In this document: positions 16,949-26,194 of the stretch, one piece after another
Position numbering within the stretch: the stretch's first letter is position 1
How the letters are laid out: each line of letters opens with the position of its first letter
Assembly (NCBI GenBank): GCA_945876285.1
Contig: CAMCNO010000003.1
Coordinates: 47,679 to 111,678, forward strand
Direction: 5' to 3'
Source: an uncultured Clostridia bacterium
GTDB lineage: Bacteria > Bacillota > Clostridia > Oscillospirales > Oscillospiraceae
DNA length: 64,000 bases
Made by a program: the position numbers and the translations under genes
The notes under the pieces: model-generated
What the model was told of the DNA's origin: nothing
The model's input: the letters and a program-made list of their open reading frames with translations, nothing else
Database searches by the model: none

Positions 16949-16964
16949 CTGTTTTAGCTCCTCC

Positions 16965-17315
16965 TCACAGGGTCATGGAATCGACGCAGACATCCACGGC
17001 CTGCACGGGCACGCCGGTGTTCTTGGTGACCACATAGCGCACCTCGCTCATGATGGAACGGCACACCGCGGGGATGTTGACGCCGTTTTCCACGATGATG
17101 TGGAGCTCGATGGAGATAGAGTTGTCGTCGTGATATGTGATGCTGACGCCCTTGCTCATAGCCTCGCGGCGCAGCAGATGCACCAGGCCGTCGGTCATGG
17201 AGCGGTAGGCCATGCCCTTGACGCCGAAGCAGTTGGTGGCAGCCATGCCCGTGATGTTGGAAAACACGGCGCTGCTGACGGAGATCTCACCTTGTTCAGA
17301 TTTGAATTGGATCAT
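16965..17315 (-). CDS. Asp23/Gls24 family protein
   Basis: 116 residues. VSSAVFSNITGMAATNCFGV (13-32), followed by YHDDNSISIELHIIVENGVN and VDVCVDSM, is the Asp23/Gls24 (YloU-like) pattern. In many Firmicutes it is cotranscribed with yloV, as here. Membrane- or envelope-associated role in related proteins; no catalytic motif. AAAGGAC precedes ATG 17315. A clean promoter lies upstream. Confidence 0.9.
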   Translation of the reverse strand: MIQFKSEQGEISVSSAVFSNITGMAATNCFGVKGMAYRSMTDGLVHLLRREAMSKGVSITYHDDNSISIELHIIVENGVNIPAVCRSIMSEVRYVVTKNTGVPVQAVDVCVDSMTL

Positions 17316-17391
17316 GAGAACGTCCTTTCTTTCCTTGATTGACGGGAGGACGGCCAAACCGCCGCCCATGGGAACGCACTTTTAGAACTTT

Positions 17392-17420
17392 ATTATAAAC
17401 GATTCTTTTGTAAAGTACAA
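17392..17420 (-). promoter_or_regulatory. Promoter of the Asp23-yloV operon
   Basis: Minus-strand TTGTAC, 17 bp, TATAAT, 77 bp upstream of the start codon. Confidence 0.75.
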
Positions 17421-17463
17421 GCATAAAATATACGCTCGTGCGCGGCGTTCTGGGGAAAAAGGA

Positions 17464-17493
17464 TTGTGAAAGACCGGCGGGATGTGATAGTAT
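17464..17493 (+). promoter_or_regulatory. Promoter of the surface nucleotidase gene
   Basis: TTGTGA, 18 bp, TAGTAT, 41 bp upstream of the ATG at 17535. Confidence 0.55.
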
Positions 17494-17534
17494 AACATCA
17501 ACGATCATTCATTGCGTTTAAGAAGGGTGAGAAG

Positions 17535-19424
17535 ATGAAACGACGGTTTCCCGCGCTGTTTCTGGCGCTGATGCTTTTATGCTCCCTCTGCGTGACCCCG
17601 GTGGATGCCGCGCCTCCCGCAAATACAGCCACGATTTTATTTACCCACGACCTCCACTCCCACTTCCTGCCCCAGACCACGGCGGACGGCGGCGAGGGCG
17701 GCGGCTATGCCAGGTTAAAGACTGCCATAGACAGAGAGAAGGCGTGGAACCCCGACGCCCTGCTGCTGGACGGCGGCGACTTCTCCATCGGCTCCCTGGT
17801 CCAGACCCTCTACACCACCCAGGCCGCCGAGCTGCGGACCATGGGCGCGCTGGGCTATGACGCGGCCACTCTGGGCAACCACGAGTTCGACCACACCGGC
17901 GCGGGCTTCGCCCGGATGCTGAATGCGGCGGTGGACAGCGGCGATACAGTCCCCGCCCTGCTGGAGGCCAATTACCACCCCTCCGCCGATAACCCGGACA
18001 AAACCCTCATCCAGCAGGCCATGGACGACTATGGCGTACAGGAGACCCTGCTTCTGGAGCGGGGCGGCGTCACCTACGGCATCTTCGGCCTGATGGGCGT
18101 GGACTCCGACGACTGTGCCCCCACCTCCGGCTTTGCGCTGGAGGACGCCGCCCAGGCGGCGGAGCGGTGCGTTGCCTCCCTGAAAGAACAGGGAGCGGAC
18201 CTTATCATCTGCCTGTCCCACTCCGGCACCAACAGGGATCCCAAGCACTCTGAGGATGAACTGCTGGCGAAAGCCGTGGACGGCATCGACGTCATCATCT
18301 CCGGCCACACCCACTCTACCCTGACGGAGCCCATTGTGGTGAACGACACCTATATCGTCTCTGCCGGGCCTTACTGTCAGAACCTGGGAAGCCTGACCCT
18401 TGTTTGGGGCGGTAATGACAAAAAGCAGCTGCGGGACTACCACCTGACGCCCATCGACGAGACGCTTTCCGAAGACCCGGACATCGCCGCCATGGTGGAG
18501 GTGTGGAAGGACAAGGTGGGGGACACCTATCTCTCCCGCTACGGTTTGACCTATGACGAAGTGCTGGCCACCACGGATTTTGACCTGAACACCCCCGTCT
18601 CCGGCGTGCAGGAGAACAACGGACTGGGCTCTCTGGCGGCGGATGCTTTCCGGTGGGCGGCTCAGACCCTGACAGCGGAGCCGTATGAGGGAAATACGGT
18701 CGCCGTGACGGCGGACGGCGTCCTCCGGGCGCCCCTGCGGACTGGAGAAATCACGACCTCCCAGGCTTTCGACGTGCTGTCCATGGGCGTGGGCGCCGAT
18801 GGCACCTCCGGTTTCCCGCTGGTGGAGGTGTACCTTACCGGGAAAGAGGTCAAGGCCGCCATGGAGGTGGACGCCTCCGTGACGCCCATCATGCCGACGG
18901 CTCAGCTCTATATATCGGGAGCGCTCTACTCCTTCAATACCAACCGGATGTTTTTCAACCGGGTGTACAACGCCCGCCTGCTTGCCAGTGACGGCACAGA
19001 GCAGGAGATCGTGGACGGCCAGCTCTACCGGGTGGTCACCGGGATGTACTCCGCCCAGATGCTGGGTACGGTGAAGGAAAAGTCCCTGGGCCTTTTATCC
19101 CTGGAGCCTAAGATGGCTGACGGCTCCCCTGTGACGGATTTCAACGACTGCATCCTCTATGACAAGGACGGCAATGAGATCAAGGAGTGGTACGCCCTGG
19201 CAGCCTACCTCCAGACCTTTGGCGGGGAGGGAGTCCACGTTTCCTATCAGGAAACTGTCCGCAAGAACGTCAGCCACAGTTGGTCTCCGGCGCAGCTCCT
19301 CCGGGAGTGGAACTGGGTCACCTGGACAGTGGTACTGGCGGTTCTGGCGGTCATAGCGCTGGCGGTCCTGCTGGTGCGGCTGATTTTGCGCAAAGTACGC
19401 CGTAAACGGAAAAAAGTGTATTGA
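17535..19424 (+). CDS. Surface-anchored 5'-nucleotidase/metallophosphatase
   Basis: 629 residues. Signal peptide 1-25 (cleaved near VDAA). Metallophosphatase domain with FTHDLHSHF (35-43), LLDGGDFSIGS, LGNHEFDH, LSHSGTN and ISGHTHSTL, all dinuclear metal ligands of the UshA/5-nucleotidase family; C-terminal 5_nucleotid_C domain (about 330-545). A membrane span (about 595-618) and a basic tail (RKVRRKRKKVY) anchor it outside the cell. Probably releases nucleosides or other phosphate esters; the exact substrate is unknown. Confidence 0.92.
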   Translation: MKRRFPALFLALMLLCSLCVTPVDAAPPANTATILFTHDLHSHFLPQTTADGGEGGGYARLKTAIDREKAWNPDALLLDGGDFSIGSLVQTLYTTQAAELRTMGALGYDAATLGNHEFDHTGAGFARMLNAAVDSGDTVPALLEANYHPSADNPDKTLIQQAMDDYGVQETLLLERGGVTYGIFGLMGVDSDDCAPTSGFALEDAAQAAERCVASLKEQGADLIICLSHSGTNRDPKHSEDELLAKAVDGIDVIISGHTHSTLTEPIVVNDTYIVSAGPYCQNLGSLTLVWGGNDKKQLRDYHLTPIDETLSEDPDIAAMVEVWKDKVGDTYLSRYGLTYDEVLATTDFDLNTPVSGVQENNGLGSLAADAFRWAAQTLTAEPYEGNTVAVTADGVLRAPLRTGEITTSQAFDVLSMGVGADGTSGFPLVEVYLTGKEVKAAMEVDASVTPIMPTAQLYISGALYSFNTNRMFFNRVYNARLLASDGTEQEIVDGQLYRVVTGMYSAQMLGTVKEKSLGLLSLEPKMADGSPVTDFNDCILYDKDGNEIKEWYALAAYLQTFGGEGVHVSYQETVRKNVSHSWSPAQLLREWNWVTWTVVLAVLAVIALAVLLVRLILRKVRRKRKKVY

Positions 19425-19485
19425 AATGACGGCGGATATGCCGTAAAATAATAAGCTGAAAAAAGCAGCAAGGGGGGGTAACGCC

Positions 19486-20058
19486 ATGCGCGTCATCACC
19501 GGCTCCGCCCGGGGCCGCCGCCTGGGAGAACTGGAGGGGATGGAGACCCGACCCACCACCGACCGGGTGAAGGAGGGCCTGTTCAACATCATCCAGTTTG
19601 ACATTGAGGGGCGGAAGGTGCTGGACCTCTTCGCGGGCACGGGCCAGCTTGGCATCGAGTGCCTCAGCCGGGGCGCCGCCTCCGCTGTGTTCGTGGACCG
19701 CCGGGCCGACGCGGTGAAGCTCATCCGGGAAAACCTGAAGGTCACGGACCTGACGGACAGGGCCCGGGTGGTGGCCGGAGACTCCGTGGAGTACCTGAAA
19801 AGCGTCCGGGAGAAATTCGACCTCATCCTGCTGGACCCGCCCTACGCTGCGGGCTTGCTGGAGCCGGTCATTGCCCATATCGCAAGGTTTGACATTCTGT
19901 CATCCCATGGTATAATCATAGCGGAGCACCCGGCGGACAAGGCCCTTCCGGCCCTGGAGCCGCCCTACCGGCTCCACCGCACCTACCGCTACGGCAAAAT
20001 TGGCCTGACGGTCTACCGCCGGAGCGGAAACGAAAAGAACGAGGAACAAACCCCATGA
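19486..20058 (+). CDS. rsmD: 16S rRNA (guanine966-N2)-methyltransferase
   Basis: 190 residues. Starts MRVITGSARGRRL, with TRPTTDRVKEGLFNIIQFDI, SAM-binding LDLFAGTGQLGIECLSRGA (about 43-61) and catalytic LLDPPYAAG. It overlaps coaD by 4 bp (ATGA), the common rsmD-coaD arrangement. GGGGGGG-type ribosome site upstream. Confidence 0.95.
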   Translation: MRVITGSARGRRLGELEGMETRPTTDRVKEGLFNIIQFDIEGRKVLDLFAGTGQLGIECLSRGAASAVFVDRRADAVKLIRENLKVTDLTDRARVVAGDSVEYLKSVREKFDLILLDPPYAAGLLEPVIAHIARFDILSSHGIIIAEHPADKALPALEPPYRLHRTYRYGKIGLTVYRRSGNEKNEEQTP

Positions 20059-20546
20059 AAACAGCTATCTGCTCCGGCAGCTTTGACCCCATCACTCTGG
20101 GCCACCTGGATGTGATCCGCCGGGCCGCCGCCATTTTTGACAAGGTCTGCGTGTGTGTCAGCCCCAACGCGGAAAAGAAGAACCAGATGTTCACCCCGGA
20201 GCAGAAGCTCCTGCTGGTGCAGACCGCCGTGGCGGACCTGCCCAATGTGGAGGCGGAGCTGTTCCCTGGGTTACTGGCGGATTTCGCCGTGGACCACGGC
20301 GCCAGCGTCATCGTCCGGGGCATCCGCAACGTGACGGACATGGACGTGGAATATCAGATGGCCCTCATCAACCGCGGTATCCACCCGGAGCTGGAGACGT
20401 TTCTGCTGCCCGCCAGCCCGGCGTACCAGCATTTCAGCTCCTCCATGGCCCGGGAGATGATCCGCTACCGCCAGCCGCTTGAAAAATACCTGCCCATGTC
20501 CATCATCCCCCTGGTGCGGGACATGACAGAGAAAAAGGAAGGATAA
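20055..20546 (+). CDS. coaD: Phosphopantetheine adenylyltransferase
   Basis: 163 residues. Penultimate step of coenzyme A synthesis: ATP + 4-phosphopantetheine to dephospho-CoA. SGSFDPITLGHLDVIRRAA (8-26) carries the TxGH nucleotidyltransferase motif; VRGIRNVTDMDVEYQMALIN (about 89-108) and FSSSMAREMIR complete the signature. Translationally coupled to rsmD. Confidence 0.97.
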   Translation: MKTAICSGSFDPITLGHLDVIRRAAAIFDKVCVCVSPNAEKKNQMFTPEQKLLLVQTAVADLPNVEAELFPGLLADFAVDHGASVIVRGIRNVTDMDVEYQMALINRGIHPELETFLLPASPAYQHFSSSMAREMIRYRQPLEKYLPMSIIPLVRDMTEKKEG

Positions 20547-20551
20547 GGATT

Positions 20552-21082
20552 ATGGCAAACGACATCAACCGTTTGATCGATATGCTGTACGAGCGGATCG
20601 AGGACGCCAAGGCTCCCGCCCTCAAGCCCAACATGAGTATCGTGGACCGGGACGAAATACTGGACCTGCTGGACGAGCTGCGGGCAGCCCTGCCCGTGGA
20701 GATCAAGCGTGCCCAGGAGTTGCTGGCCGCCCGTGAGAAATTCGTGGACGAGGCCAAGCGGGACGTGGAACGCATGATGCGCCAGGCCGAGCTGGAGGCC
20801 AAGACCAAGGTCTCCGACAGTGAGGTGCTGTACGCCGCCAAGGAGAAGGCCCGCCAGATCGTGGCCCGGGCGGAGGAGCGCTCTCGCCAGCTCTACCAGG
20901 TGGCCAACGAGTACGCTGAGGACGCCCTCGCCCGTACCGAGGAGGCGGTCCAGGCCGCTCTGGACGAGGTGAAGCAGTCCCGCGTTCAGTTCCGCAGCGC
21001 CTCCGTCGCCAAGATGCAGGAGCAGCGGGACAAGCTGGACGGCAAGAGTGATCTCGCCGCTGAAGATGGGGACAATGCCTGA
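20552..21082 (+). CDS. Coiled-coil protein encoded downstream of coaD
   Basis: 176 residues, nearly all helical and highly charged; the middle (VERMMRQAELEAKTKVSD and AKEKARQIVARAEERSRQLY) resembles the b subunit of ATP synthases but no membrane span is present, so that is only compositional similarity. Five bases separate it from coaD, with AAGGAAGGATAAGGATT before the ATG. Proteins of this kind commonly follow coaD in Clostridia. Function unknown. Confidence 0.75.
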   Translation: MANDINRLIDMLYERIEDAKAPALKPNMSIVDRDEILDLLDELRAALPVEIKRAQELLAAREKFVDEAKRDVERMMRQAELEAKTKVSDSEVLYAAKEKARQIVARAEERSRQLYQVANEYAEDALARTEEAVQAALDEVKQSRVQFRSASVAKMQEQRDKLDGKSDLAAEDGDNA

Positions 21083-21196
21083 CCCAAAGCGGTAGACCGT
21101 AATCCGTCGGCTGCCCTAAAAATTTGTAGAAAATGACGAAATAATGGCGGAAACTTTTTTGCCATATTCTGTATCTGGTAGTTGGTTTGAAAAATG

Positions 21197-21235
21197 AAAG
21201 CCACCCGGCACAATATCTTGTGCCGGGTGGCTTTT
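21197..21235 (+). terminator. Terminator of the rsmD-coaD operon
   Basis: AAAGCCACCCGGCACAA pairs perfectly with its complement around TATC, followed by TTTT. It lies in the 404 bp gap between the coaD operon and mraZ; 21083-21196 holds no other element I can support. Confidence 0.93.
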
Positions 21236-21350
21236 CTGATTTTACGTTAACCGTCCTAAAACCATCGAACGCGCGTTTCAAATCCTGTATTTTTGATGAA
21301 AAACATGGCAAAACAGGGCATTTCTGCTGCTTCTTGCCGAAAAAAAATCC

Positions 21351-21379
21351 TTGCAATCCATTCCGGATTTGCTTATACT
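21351..21379 (+). promoter_or_regulatory. Promoter of the division and cell-wall cluster
   Basis: TTGCAA (21351-21356), 17 bp, TATACT (21374-21379), 108 bp upstream of mraZ. Confidence 0.75.
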
Positions 21380-21390
21380 CAAAGTACACG

Positions 21391-21415
21391 GTGGGGAAAA
21401 GTGGGGAGATTGGGT
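21391..21415 (+). promoter_or_regulatory. MraZ-binding repeats
   Basis: TGGGG, TGGGG and TGGGT begin at 21392, 21402 and 21411. TGGGN repeats at about 10 bp spacing just downstream of the mra promoter are the known MraZ operator; the third is 1 bp short of ideal phase. Predicts autoregulation. Confidence 0.75.
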
Positions 21416-21486
21416 AAACCGGTGCCAGATTTTCCCCATCCTATCCCAAAAAAGGGAACAAGGTGTGGAAAGGAGGGCGGACCTGT

Positions 21487-21930
21487 ATGGCGAGGTTACT
21501 GGGAAAATCCAATAACAGCATCGACTCCAAGGGCCGCCTTGTGATCCCCTCCAATATGCGGGAGGCGCTGGGTGACACCTTCTACATCACCATCGGCGCC
21601 CAGCACTGCCTGACCATCTACCCCGAAGCCAAGTGGGAGCAGATGTCCGAGGATATGGACGACCTGCCCTATTCCGAAGCCCGGGCCCTGAGCCTGCTGT
21701 ATGCCAACGCCGTCCAGTGTGAGCCGGACGGCCAGGGCCGTGTGCTGATCCCCGCCGGACTGCGGGCCCACGCGGGACTGAAGAAGACCGCCACCATCGT
21801 CGGTCTGAACTCCTTTGCAGAGATCTGGGATTCCAAGACCTGGGCGGAGCGGGAGCAGCGGATGCTGGAGGACGACGACATGGCCGCCGCGCTGGACAAC
21901 CTGGTTCGCGCTCGCCGCAATCGTGGGTGA
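21487..21930 (+). CDS. mraZ: Transcriptional regulator MraZ
   Basis: 147 residues with two SpoVT/AbrB-like halves: [20 protein letters not shown] (11-30) and [16 protein letters not shown] (about 83-98), the DxxGR motifs of MraZ. First gene of the division cluster; in other bacteria it binds TGGGN repeats upstream of its own operon, which are present. The start is the family-conserved [11 protein letters not shown]; a GTG at 21463 would add eight residues lacking conservation. Confidence 0.96.
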   Translation: MARLLGKSNNSIDSKGRLVIPSNMREALGDTFYITIGAQHCLTIYPEAKWEQMSEDMDDLPYSEARALSLLYANAVQCEPDGQGRVLIPAGLRAHAGLKKTATIVGLNSFAEIWDSKTWAEREQRMLEDDDMAAALDNLVRARRNRG

Positions 21931-21936
21931 GAGGTC

Positions 21937-22884
21937 ATGGAATTTACGCACAAGCCTGTTTTGCTGGATGAATGCATCCAGGCGCTGAACATCCGCCCCG
22001 ACGGGGTGTATGTGGACGGTACACTGGGCCGTGCGGGCCACTCAAGAGAGATCGCCCAAAGGCTGACCACCGGCCGGCTCATCTGTATCGACCGCGACAT
22101 GGCGGCTATCGACGCGGCCAAGGAGCGTCTGGCCCCATGGATGGACCGGGTGACGCTGGTCCACAGTAATTTTTCGGAGCTGGGCGGCGTCCTGCGGGAT
22201 GCGGGCGTCGCCGGCGCCGACGGGATGCTGTTCGACCTGGGCGTGTCCTCTCCACAGCTGGACGACGCCGCCAGAGGCTTTTCCTATATGCAGGACGCGC
22301 CGCTGGATATGCGGATGGACGCCTCGGCGCCCCTGACCGCCCGGGAGGTCGTCAACGAGTGGAGCTATGAGGAGCTCCGCCGCATTTTATACGATTACGG
22401 CGAGGAGCGCTACGCCCCCGCCATTGCGAAGGCCATCCTCCGTGCCCGTGAGGACAAGCCCGTGGAGACGACGTTGGAGCTGGTGGACATCATCAAGTCC
22501 GCCATGCCGCCGTCGGCCCTGCGGGAGAAGCAGCACCCCGCCAAGCGGAGCTTTCAGGCTATCCGTATCGCCGTCAACGGCGAGCTGGACGCCCTCCCGC
22601 CCATGCTGAAAAGCGCGGTGGATGGGCTGAACCCCGGCGGACGGCTGGCGGTCATCACGTTCCATTCTCTGGAGGACCGCATCGTCAAGCGTGCGATGCA
22701 GGACATGGCCCGGGGCTGCACCTGTCCGCCGGAATTTCCGGTGTGCGTGTGCGGCAAGCGGCCCAAGGTCAAGGTGTTGACCCGGAAGCCCATCGTCTCC
22801 GGCGAGGCGGAGCTGGCGGAAAATCCGAGAGCCCGCAGCGCCAAGCTCCGGGTGGCTGAGAAATGTGATAATTTTGATATTTGA
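21937..22884 (+). CDS. rsmH: 16S rRNA (cytosine1402-N4)-methyltransferase
   Basis: 315 residues. HKPVLLDECIQALNI (5-19), DGTLGRAGHSREIA, LFDLGVSSPQLDDAARGFSY and GGRLAVITFHSLEDRIVKR are family hallmarks. It methylates N4 of C1402 in the decoding centre; its partner at the same base, RsmI, is encoded near 51 kb in this window. Only 6 bp after mraZ. Confidence 0.97.
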   Translation: MEFTHKPVLLDECIQALNIRPDGVYVDGTLGRAGHSREIAQRLTTGRLICIDRDMAAIDAAKERLAPWMDRVTLVHSNFSELGGVLRDAGVAGADGMLFDLGVSSPQLDDAARGFSYMQDAPLDMRMDASAPLTAREVVNEWSYEELRRILYDYGEERYAPAIAKAILRAREDKPVETTLELVDIIKSAMPPSALREKQHPAKRSFQAIRIAVNGELDALPPMLKSAVDGLNPGGRLAVITFHSLEDRIVKRAMQDMARGCTCPPEFPVCVCGKRPKVKVLTRKPIVSGEAELAENPRARSAKLRVAEKCDNFDI

Positions 22885-22943
22885 CTCATTGAAATGGGAC
22901 AAGCCCATCCGGTGAGTGTATGTTGGGAAGGAGCGAAGGTCCT

Positions 22944-23498
22944 GTGGCATTGGCAGCAAGGGATCCTTGGTATCAAAACGGACGGTCGGTAGACGGCAGT
23001 CTTGCATATGACCTGGACTGGGCCGTCCGGGAACGGGAGCTGACCCACGCCGGAGAACTGCCCCGCCGCCAGGAAAAGGAACAGGTCAAGGTCCATGAAA
23101 AGCCCAAGGTCCAGGTGCGGGAGCGGCAGCACGTGTCGCCCTTTACCGTGCTGGGCACCATGGCCGCCATCGGCATGGCGGTGCTGCTGCTCATGGGCTA
23201 CATCCAGCTCACGGTTCTCTCCGCCGACACAGTGGCGCTGAAAAAGGAGCTGTCCACCCTGCAGACTGAAAACCTCCGCCTGACCACGGAGTACGAGCGG
23301 ATGTTCGACCTGGCCACGGTAAAGGAGGCGGCGGAGGCCGCCGGCATGGTGAAGCCCGGCAGCAGCCAGATCTGCTACATCGACCTCTCCGAGGGCGACA
23401 GCGCCGTGGTCTACCGGCAGGAGGACCCCAGCGTGCTGACACGGGTATTGACCTCCCTGCATCACGGGGTCTACGCGGTGGTGGAATATTTTGACTGA
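22944..23498 (+). CDS. ftsL: FtsL-type division protein
   Basis: 184 residues from GTG. Cytoplasmic N-terminal region (about 1-70, with WYQNGRSVDGSLAYDLDWA), one membrane span (about 72-94) and an extracellular coiled coil (VALKKELSTLQTENLRLTTE), the bitopic layout of FtsL/DivIC. Position between rsmH and the FtsI-type gene supports FtsL. GTG 22944 has GGAGCGAAGG upstream; ATG 22920 would add eight residues with a weaker site. The C-terminal 45 residues are longer than in many FtsL proteins. Confidence 0.82.
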   Translation: MALAARDPWYQNGRSVDGSLAYDLDWAVRERELTHAGELPRRQEKEQVKVHEKPKVQVRERQHVSPFTVLGTMAAIGMAVLLLMGYIQLTVLSADTVALKKELSTLQTENLRLTTEYERMFDLATVKEAAEAAGMVKPGSSQICYIDLSEGDSAVVYRQEDPSVLTRVLTSLHHGVYAVVEYFD

Positions 23499-23582
23499 CC
23501 GCCGCACTATAATGCTGTATCCAAGGCCAGCGACCGCCTGCCGACCCGCGCAGGCCGGATGCGGTATCTGACAGCAACACCC

Positions 23583-23613
23583 AAGGGAGTGAGAGCGGAG
23601 TTCTCACTCCCTT
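23583..23613 (+). terminator. Hairpin between ftsL and ftsI
   Basis: AAGGGAGTGAGA pairs perfectly with TCTCACTCCCTT around a 7-base loop, then GATTCTT. With no T run it may be an attenuator or RNA-processing site inside the cluster. Confidence 0.4.
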
Positions 23614-23648
23614 GATTCTTCTGGCGTATTTCCCAAGGAGGAACGAGC

Positions 23649-26081
23649 ATGGCACAGAATCCCCGCAGAAAAAGTGACGCCGCCCGCTGGGCCAACCGCG
23701 TGGTGCGGAGCAGAACGACGCTTCTGATGGTCGTTCTGGGCGTGTGTACCTTCCTGGCCCTGTTCTGGAAGCTGTATGACCTCCAGATCAACCGCCATGA
23801 GGAGATGTGGGAAAAGGCCGTGGACCAGCAGACCCGCAGTGCCACGGTCCCCGCCTCCCGGGGCACCATCTATGACCGCAACGGTTATATGCTGGCGGTC
23901 TCCGCCACGGCGGAGGAGGTCAATATCTCCCCCAAGGAGATCGCCGCCTATGTGGAAAACCAGAAAAAGAGTATCGAGGAGGCCCGGGAAAAGGCTGCCC
24001 AGAAGGGCGGAACATACGAGGCGCCGGAGGTTCGGGATCAGACCTACATCGCCCGGGGCCTCAGCCGCATCCTGGAGGTAGACCAGGCCAAGATCGAAGA
24101 GCGGATGACCAAGACGAACTCCATGTATGAGAACATCCGGAAAAAGGTGGAGCAGACCCAGGCCGACGAGGTCCGGCGGTTTATCAACGGCGAGATCGAC
24201 GAGGAGGGCAATGAAGTCCCGGAAGGTCAGCGGAAAAAGCTCCAGGGCGTGTGGATGAATCCGGACTCCAAGCGCATTTACCCGTACAGCAGCCTTGGCG
24301 CCAACGTCATCGGCTTCGTCAACGGCGAGAATAAGGGCGGCGTGGGCCTGGAGGCCAAGTACGATCCCGAGCTGGAGGGCACAGCCGGCATGACAGTGGC
24401 GGCTAAAAACGCCGCCGGCACGGAGCTGCTGTACCAGGGCTATGAGCAGATGTTTGACGCGGAAAACGGCGATAACCTGGTGCTGACTCTGGACATCAAT
24501 GTGCAGGCGGCGCTGGAAAAGGGCATCGAGGCCATGGCGAAGAAGTTCGACGCGGAAAACGGCGCCACCGGCATCGTCATGGATGTGAACAGCGGTGCCA
24601 TCGTGGGCATGGCCTCCTATCCCAACTACGACCTGAACGATTACGGTAACCTGTATGACGATGTCCTGAAAGCCAAGCTGGAGGCCACCCTGGCGGCGCT
24701 GGAGGCTCAGCGCATGACCTTCTCCACCGAGGAGGAGTACGAGGCCGCGGTGAGCAGCGCGGCATCCAGCGCCATACAGACCCAGTGGCGGAATAAATGC
24801 ATCGACTCCACCTATGAGCCCGGCTCCACCTTCAAGCCCATCACCCTGGCCTCCGCACTGGAGGAGGGTGTGATCAGCATGAACTCCACCTTCAACTGCA
24901 CCGGCTCCGTGCAGGTGGGCAAGTGGACCATCCACTGCTCCAAAAAGGGCGGCCACGGCCACCAGACGCTGGAAGAGGCGGTGGGAAACTCCTGCAACCC
25001 CGCTTTTATCAACATCGGCCAGCGGCTGGGCGGCGAGACCTTATACGAATATATGAAGGCCTTTGGCCTCACGGAGCCCACCGGCGTGGATATGATCGGC
25101 GAGGCCAAGGGGATCATCAGCAAATCGAGTTTGGTAAATGACGCGGCTTCCCTGGCGTCCTACGCCTTCGGCCAGACCTTTAACGTGACGCCCCTGGAGC
25201 TGATCCGGGCCCAGGCGGCCTGTGTCAACGGCGGCTACCTGTACACGCCCTATATCGTGGAGCAGGTGCTGGATGATGACGGCAACGTCCTCAGCCAGCA
25301 TGACAGCACCCCTATCCGCCAGGTCGTCAGCGCGGAGACCTCCGCCAAGGTGCGCCAGTGCCTGGAGTACGTGGTGGCCCAGGGCACCGGCAAGAACGGC
25401 CAGGTGGCGGGCTACCGCGTCGGCGGCAAGACCGGCACGGCGGATAAGACCGAGACCAGAAATACCACGAAGGAGATCGTGGTGTCCTTCATGTGCTTCG
25501 CTCCGGCAGACGACCCGCAGTATATCATGCTCCTGACCATGGATACCCCCAGCCGTACCACCGGGACGTATCCCTCCGGCGGCAACATGGTGGCCCCCAC
25601 TGCCAGCCAGATCATGGCGGAGATCCTGCCGTATCTGGGCGTCGAGCCGGACTATACCGCCGAGGAACTGGCGGGAGCCGACGCTGCCGTGCCCAACGTG
25701 GTGGGCAGGACCGCAGCCGACGCAAAGTCCGTTCTGGAGAGCGCGGGTTTTGCCTGCAAGACGGTGGGCGATGGCGAGACCGTTACCGACCAGACTCCGG
25801 CGGGCGGCGCTATCGTGCCTAACAACGCCAATATCATTCTCTACCTGGGAGCGGAAAAATCCGACGCGCCCTGCACAGTGCCCGATGTGGTGGGCAAGAC
25901 CGCGGCCCAGGCCAACCAGGCCCTGACCGACGCGGGCCTTATCATGAAGGTGGCGGGCGCCATGTCGGCCACCTCCGGGAACGTGTTTGCCATCACCCAG
26001 GATAAGGCGCCCGGCACGGAGCTGAAGGCGGGCAGCGTGGTCACCGTCCAGTTCGGCAGCCAGTCCGCAACCGCCGACTGA
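23649..26081 (+). CDS. Class B penicillin-binding protein with two PASTA domains (FtsI/SpoVD type)
   Basis: 810 residues. N-terminal membrane anchor (about 25-45), dimerisation domain, then the transpeptidase with STYEPGSTFKPITL (active Ser about residue 395), the SxN motif in NSCNPAF and GGKTGTAD (KTG). Two C-terminal PASTA repeats start at VPNVVGRTAADAKSVLESAG (about 681) and VPDVVGKTAAQANQALTDAG (about 750). It crosslinks septal or spore-cortex murein. Only one such gene is in the cluster, whereas Bacillus has separate pbpB and spoVD; which role it plays is not decidable here. Confidence 0.93.
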   Translation: MAQNPRRKSDAARWANRVVRSRTTLLMVVLGVCTFLALFWKLYDLQINRHEEMWEKAVDQQTRSATVPASRGTIYDRNGYMLAVSATAEEVNISPKEIAAYVENQKKSIEEAREKAAQKGGTYEAPEVRDQTYIARGLSRILEVDQAKIEERMTKTNSMYENIRKKVEQTQADEVRRFINGEIDEEGNEVPEGQRKKLQGVWMNPDSKRIYPYSSLGANVIGFVNGENKGGVGLEAKYDPELEGTAGMTVAAKNAAGTELLYQGYEQMFDAENGDNLVLTLDINVQAALEKGIEAMAKKFDAENGATGIVMDVNSGAIVGMASYPNYDLNDYGNLYDDVLKAKLEATLAALEAQRMTFSTEEEYEAAVSSAASSAIQTQWRNKCIDSTYEPGSTFKPITLASALEEGVISMNSTFNCTGSVQVGKWTIHCSKKGGHGHQTLEEAVGNSCNPAFINIGQRLGGETLYEYMKAFGLTEPTGVDMIGEAKGIISKSSLVNDAASLASYAFGQTFNVTPLELIRAQAACVNGGYLYTPYIVEQVLDDDGNVLSQHDSTPIRQVVSAETSAKVRQCLEYVVAQGTGKNGQVAGYRVGGKTGTADKTETRNTTKEIVVSFMCFAPADDPQYIMLLTMDTPSRTTGTYPSGGNMVAPTASQIMAEILPYLGVEPDYTAEELAGADAAVPNVVGRTAADAKSVLESAGFACKTVGDGETVTDQTPAGGAIVPNNANIILYLGAEKSDAPCTVPDVVGKTAAQANQALTDAGLIMKVAGAMSATSGNVFAITQDKAPGTELKAGSVVTVQFGSQSATAD

Positions 26082-26194
26082 GCAGGTTTTGCAGGGTAAT
26101 CAGCACATTTTTCCATATAAACCGCAAAACTGCCTGTATATAATACCGGCAGGCGGTATTGACCGCTGATTTTGCGGAAAAGAGGCTGTTTTCT

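Noticed and set aside
15257..16957. 566-residue plus-strand open frame opposite the YloV gene
   Set aside because: Gly/His/Leu-rich shadow; the minus strand encodes a full-length recognised family.
20552..21082. ATP synthase b subunit
   Set aside because: Similarity is only coiled-coil composition; there is no membrane span and no other atp gene nearby.
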